Positions 60,401-64,000 of a stretch of 64,000 nt of DNA are shown one piece after another; position 1 is the stretch's first letter, and each line of letters starts with the position of its first letter. The position numbers were made by a program, and so were the translations under genes. The notes beneath the pieces are model-generated. The model did not search any database. It saw only the letters and a program-made list of their open reading frames with translations, and was not told the origin of the DNA. The stretch is from Halorubrum sp. SD626R (GTDB lineage: Archaea; Halobacteriota; Halobacteria; Halobacteriales; Haloferacaceae), in NCBI RefSeq assembly GCF_001261915.1, contig NZ_CVRT01000106.1:1-64000 (forward strand), in the 5' to 3' direction.

Positions 60401-63325
60401 TTAGTTGTCTGTAAAGTAGAATAGGAGCATTTCTTTCGGGTGGATGTAGAGCGGATCGTACGATTCAATGACGAAGGTTTCGGCTGTGTGTTCAGCTGCT
60501 TGTTTGAATTCATTCAAATCAAACTCACCAATGAATTGTGTGAGATCCACGTCTGGTTCGGCTGGCGAGTCTGTGACCTGTCGGGTGTCGTGGTCGAGCT
60601 TAACCTGTAGGCCATTGGCTGATTCTGTGACAGACAGTTCGAAGTTGATGGCGGTCTCAGTGTAGATTGTTGTCTTGGCTGGGCCGCCACTGAGCCACAG
60701 GCGGAGTGTGAGCGTTCGTGTTTCCCCGAGGTGTTGGCCTAATATCGGGATGCAAAGCACACCGTCGTCGCGGGCAACGTCGAAGATTTCGTTTCTGACT
60801 GGTTCTGTGTCAACGTAGAGCCTTGGCGTGATACACTCGGTCACGTCACTTGCTCGGGGTCGCAGAAGGGTGTCCTGTTGAATCGTCGCCCACCCCAGCA
60901 AGGTGTCCGATCGGAGTCGGCCGAGTGGCTGTTCTGTGGGGACGCCAATTAATGAGGCGGTGAGCTCGTCAACGAATGGTTGTTCCTTGACGATGTACGA
61001 GCCACCAGGGAGCCAGATATTGACCGGTCCGTTAGCGCCGGTGAGTTGAACGATACCGCGATACGTAACATGTGTCCGCATCTCTTGTGGTGGAATCGGT
61101 GTTGAAACCGGTTGAGTGGTTCCTGAGCGGAACACACCTGATGGGCGCCACCAGACGGCGAGTTGGTCGTGTTCGACCTGCTCCAGCAAAGTGTCTGGTG
61201 GGGTGATTGTCACCGGAATCTCTGTTGAGATCTGGTCTTCTGGCGACGGTTCTTTCTCAGCCAAGAAGGGATTGTTCGGGCTGTTTGGGTATCGGTTGCG
61301 GCTGAGAACTGGGTTGAGGTCGTTAGGGGTGGCTCTCCACTGGTCAGTCGAGAAGTGCGGCTCCAAATCAACTGGCGTGTCTGACTCCAGTTCGGGTAAT
61401 GTGATTTCGCCGTTGGTCTGCGTGATGTAGTGAGTTAACGAGCCGTCGATAGCGACGGTGAGTGTCTTGGCTGCGTGTTCGGGGGATATGTAGTAGTCTT
61501 GTATGTTGGCCTGGGTTTGTGGTGCGAAGCCGATGGGATTGATTCGTTCGTCCCGGTCGGTGTAGAAGGCAATGTGCTGCGGGTTGGGTTCAATCGCAGG
61601 ATGGGTTTCGACGCGGACTTTGAGTAACGTACCGAGGGGCTCGACGTGTTCTTCGGCGGTGGTGATGCGGTGGAACAGTTGGTCGATGTGTGGTTGCGCA
61701 TCCGGTTCGATGATCGCATAGTATGTTTCGGGAGTGTCGCTGGTTGCGCGGAGCTGTACGGAGTGAATTGTCTCGACATCTTGGAAGGATGCGTTTTCGA
61801 CAGGGGTACTACGACTTCCGTTCCAGATGATTTCGTCGTAGTTAGCCCACTCGTTTGGGAGCGGATCTTCGGGCCCTTCGATGCCTTCTTCTGCGCGAAG
61901 CTCACGGATTTCGTGGCCTGTATACTCCAGTTCAGGTGGGGAGTGTCTCGTATCGGCTGTCAGTCGGACAAAGTCGATGATTCGGTTCGACTGCCCGTTT
62001 AACGACGGGAATGGAGCCTCGAAGCCGTCGTCGATCCGGGTGAAATCGAGGTCGTATTCGGAGCGGTCGCCTGATGACAAGTCTCGAATACGGAGTGTTC
62101 CGGACAGTGAGTCGAGGGTGGGGAATGAGTCGTCCCACGCAACGGTGACTGAGTCGTGTTTGAGTGTGGTATTATGTCGGAGTTGTGTGTCTAACCACGT
62201 CTCTGTACCTCGTGTCTGCGGTGTGCCGGTCCCGCCGGCTGTGACTATCTCTCGGTCGGACGGATCGGTGTAGGCCTGGGGAAGGAGATCAGTAAATAGG
62301 TGATGTAGCCGTTCGTTGTCGGGTGTTCCTTCTAATGCGACGCCGATTTCGAACCCGGCTGATTTCCGGCTCCAGGCTCGCCAACTGAGGTTGGCTGACG
62401 TGAGGATAGTTCCAAGGGATCGAGCGTCACCGTCTGGGTAATCAGTTAGCGTGATTGCTTTCAGGTGGGCCATCCCGTCCCGGATTTCACGACCATCGCC
62501 CAGGTGGTTTCCTTGTTCGCCTGGCGCTCGGGCGCGAAACTGGAACGTGCCGAATTTGTCGTTAAGTTCTGTGATTTGGGCGGGGGAAAGCTTCGTTTCG
62601 TCAGCCTGCATCCGTGAGAGGCGCTTCGTATAGACTGTGAATTCGATGTCCGATGCGGTGAGGGTGTCGGGAAGATACGAGCTGAATTCCTCGATGCCCT
62701 CATAGGACACAAACGGTGAGTAATACTTGATTTCGAGTGGCGGTTCTGTATCTTGTAGCAGCTCGGTAAATGCTGACTGGAGCGTGTTTGACGTGAGCGT
62801 GTGTACGACACCTTCACCGAGACCGGTGTTTGCAACCCACGAGTCGGCTGCGTGGGTATCGTTACCGGTCATTGATGCACCGACGATAGTGGCAATCTGC
62901 TCAATGATCGGTGAGGACGAGAGCTCTGCTGGCGCTTCACCGTCGATGAGCGATTTGGGTGTCGGAGAGTGTGTTAATTCGCCCTCGTACCGAGCACCCC
63001 ATTCAACGCCGCCATAGAGACCGTTCCGTGTGAAATTAAACGATCCGAGATACGCGACAATCCGTGACTCGTTGTATAGCAGATAGATTTTCGCGTGTGT
63101 TTTGCGATTGTACTCCGATAGTGTCGGCTGTGTGTTCGCGTCTCTGACGGTCCGAACGGTTTCGCTTGGTCCGCAGATTGCCACTTGGTCTTGTGGGTCG
63201 AACCAGTCCAAATACTGCTCGGAGATACCGTGTGTGAATATGACGAAGCGATTGAACGGTCCGTGTTCAATTTCTTCACGCAGCCGATCTCCGACCCCCA
63301 ATATCTCGACGGGACTATGACTCAT
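60401..63325 (-). CDS. Large PLD-superfamily protein
   Basis: A 974-residue protein. Two HKD-type half-sites are visible: HAKIYLL ... GSFNFT (residues 77-99) and HLKAITL ... TSANLS (about 287-313), which together make one phosphodiesterase active site. The C-terminal ~600 residues are beta-rich and unrecognised. PLD-type enzymes in defence loci act as nucleases. Its start overlaps the stop of the upstream gene by 11 nt, so the two products are made together and probably work together. The conserved Asp of the second HKD cannot be fixed by eye. Confidence 0.7.
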   Translation of the reverse strand: MSHSPVEILGVGDRLREEIEHGPFNRFVIFTHGISEQYLDWFDPQDQVAICGPSETVRTVRDANTQPTLSEYNRKTHAKIYLLYNESRIVAYLGSFNFTRNGLYGGVEWGARYEGELTHSPTPKSLIDGEAPAELSSSPIIEQIATIVGASMTGNDTHAADSWVANTGLGEGVVHTLTSNTLQSAFTELLQDTEPPLEIKYYSPFVSYEGIEEFSSYLPDTLTASDIEFTVYTKRLSRMQADETKLSPAQITELNDKFGTFQFRARAPGEQGNHLGDGREIRDGMAHLKAITLTDYPDGDARSLGTILTSANLSWRAWSRKSAGFEIGVALEGTPDNERLHHLFTDLLPQAYTDPSDREIVTAGGTGTPQTRGTETWLDTQLRHNTTLKHDSVTVAWDDSFPTLDSLSGTLRIRDLSSGDRSEYDLDFTRIDDGFEAPFPSLNGQSNRIIDFVRLTADTRHSPPELEYTGHEIRELRAEEGIEGPEDPLPNEWANYDEIIWNGSRSTPVENASFQDVETIHSVQLRATSDTPETYYAIIEPDAQPHIDQLFHRITTAEEHVEPLGTLLKVRVETHPAIEPNPQHIAFYTDRDERINPIGFAPQTQANIQDYYISPEHAAKTLTVAIDGSLTHYITQTNGEITLPELESDTPVDLEPHFSTDQWRATPNDLNPVLSRNRYPNSPNNPFLAEKEPSPEDQISTEIPVTITPPDTLLEQVEHDQLAVWWRPSGVFRSGTTQPVSTPIPPQEMRTHVTYRGIVQLTGANGPVNIWLPGGSYIVKEQPFVDELTASLIGVPTEQPLGRLRSDTLLGWATIQQDTLLRPRASDVTECITPRLYVDTEPVRNEIFDVARDDGVLCIPILGQHLGETRTLTLRLWLSGGPAKTTIYTETAINFELSVTESANGLQVKLDHDTRQVTDSPAEPDVDLTQFIGEFDLNEFKQAAEHTAETFVIESYDPLYIHPKEMLLFYFTDN

Positions 63326-64000
63326 AGGCTTCTAGAAGTGTTTCTGTCCAGTTGCGAAGCGGGCCGATACCGTAAAAACTCGCGCTATTGGTGTTTGAGG
63401 GGAATTCCCGGATCCGGTAGGTCTCTTGGTCGTCGGTTTCAGGTTCGATCGTCCCGTTTGTTTCGAGCAGGTCAAGCAGTACCTGTGGGGGGTCGGTACC
63501 TTGTTCAAAATTCGTTCGCAGTTGCGTGAGGAACCGATGAATGCGTGGTGATTCGTTGGGATCGATTTCTGAGAGCAGCCGCGGCAGGTAGTTGAGACCA
63601 TCGTCCGGTCGGGAGAGGAACTCCTCAAACGTCCCTGTTCGGTCTGCTCTGTTCTCAAAATGCGCTTCAACGGTTACCCGTTCGAGGATCGGGGCGTCGG
63701 TATCTAGTAACTCTCGGCTGATCGTTTCGCCATCCGCCATGAAGAAATTCAACAGCCAGTAGTAACTCGTCTCATCGAGATCGGTGGTCGCACTCGAAGG
63801 AAGGTCTGACAGCTCAACGAGATTCGTCCCGCTCTCTAGGATAGTTTCTGGAGCAGAGGTAACGATGTCGTGGATGCGACGCATTTCCCGATCAAACTCG
63901 TTCCCGGAGTGTTTCAACGGACCGATATGAGCGACGAACAAAATTGATCGCACGAAATGTTCACCATGTTCGATGGTGGCAACTGCTTGGAACAACGCGG
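63315..64000 (-). CDS. Hypothetical protein coupled to the PLD gene, 5' end outside the window
   Basis: An open minus-strand frame of at least 228 codons reaches the right edge with no stop, so the gene continues beyond the window; an internal TTG at 63995 is unlikely to be the real start. The visible part is acidic and helical (HDIVTSAPETILESGTNLVE, IHRFLTQLRTNFEQG) with no known motif. Its last 11 nt overlap the PLD-gene start. It may be a regulatory or targeting partner of the PLD protein. Confidence 0.6.
   Translation of the reverse strand, partial: ALFQAVATIEHGEHFVRSILFVAHIGPLKHSGNEFDREMRRIHDIVTSAPETILESGTNLVELSDLPSSATTDLDETSYYWLLNFFMADGETISRELLDTDAPILERVTVEAHFENRADRTGTFEEFLSRPDDGLNYLPRLLSEIDPNESPRIHRFLTQLRTNFEQGTDPPQVLLDLLETNGTIEPETDDQETYRIREFPSNTNSASFYGIGPLRNWTETLLEAYES

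Noticed and set aside
52955-63325. DISARM system (helicase plus PLD)
   Set aside because: The helicase lacks a DUF1998-type region, no DrmB or DrmMI/II was seen, and the PLD gene is far away and coupled to an unrelated gene.
1-64000. CRISPR array
   Set aside because: No regularly spaced direct repeats were found by eye in any AT-rich or intergenic stretch, and no cas genes are present.

Overview
The window reads as a haloarchaeal chromosome, most like Halorubrum or a close relative. The evidence is high GC, strongly acidic proteins, archaeal genes (GatE, Lrp-type regulators, a TFB-like protein, haloarchaeal zinc-finger and winged-helix families) and leaderless starts about 25 nt after TATA-like sequences. 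No rRNA operon or CRISPR array was seen, and no intact tRNA.

Layout. (1) 1-5.9 kb is integrated-element territory. A winged-helix repressor, small zinc-finger genes and a tyrosine integrase end at a structured att-like repeat (2506-2586). A second short element with its own related integrase ends at a second copy (5813-5894). Between them an IS5/ISH1-like insertion sequence (3604-4541, 8-bp target duplication) has cut a membrane-protein gene. (2) 5.9-21.1 kb is ordinary GC-rich core genome: threonine synthase, a PTS-dependent dihydroxyacetone kinase (dhaKLM) facing ptsH-ptsI, a YchF-type GTPase, a universal stress protein, biotin ligase, ferredoxin, an EamA transporter with an Lrp regulator, PsiE and GatE. 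(3) 21.1-21.8 kb is a boundary: a palindrome-rich extragenic block, then two tRNA-Leu(GAG)-like remnants in opposite orientation. (4) From 21.8 kb to the right edge the DNA is AT-richer and accessory.

The accessory island holds a nuclease-like gene, a TFB-like protein without zinc ribbon, an inverted-repeat-bounded segment with a passenger gene, membrane proteins (one TraB-like, one rhomboid), and a small operon (29.7-32.2 kb) whose genes are separated by tRNA-like acceptor/T-arm minihelices. It continues with an AbrB-like protein, a serine recombinase and two uncharacterised genes. A complete BREX operon follows on the minus strand (50.0 to 36.0 kb): brxE-brxA-brxB-brxC-pglX-pglZ-brxL. Diverging from it are a metallophosphoesterase, a PD-(D/E)XK nuclease and a DEAH helicase. 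The right end carries a tandem PH-like protein, a TRAM protein, a membrane protein with two acidic micropeptides, and a PLD-type protein coupled to a gene that runs off the window.

Working together: PglX (N6-adenine methyltransferase), PglZ, BrxC, BrxA and BrxB should mark self DNA and block phage DNA. BrxL is the type 1 Lon-like component, whereas BrxE is normally associated with type 6. The divergent nuclease/helicase/phosphoesterase genes look like an extension or a second defence module. The most unusual structural signal is the repeated tRNA-like element between genes at 30.3-32.3 kb, which suggests mRNA processing by tRNA-maturation enzymes.
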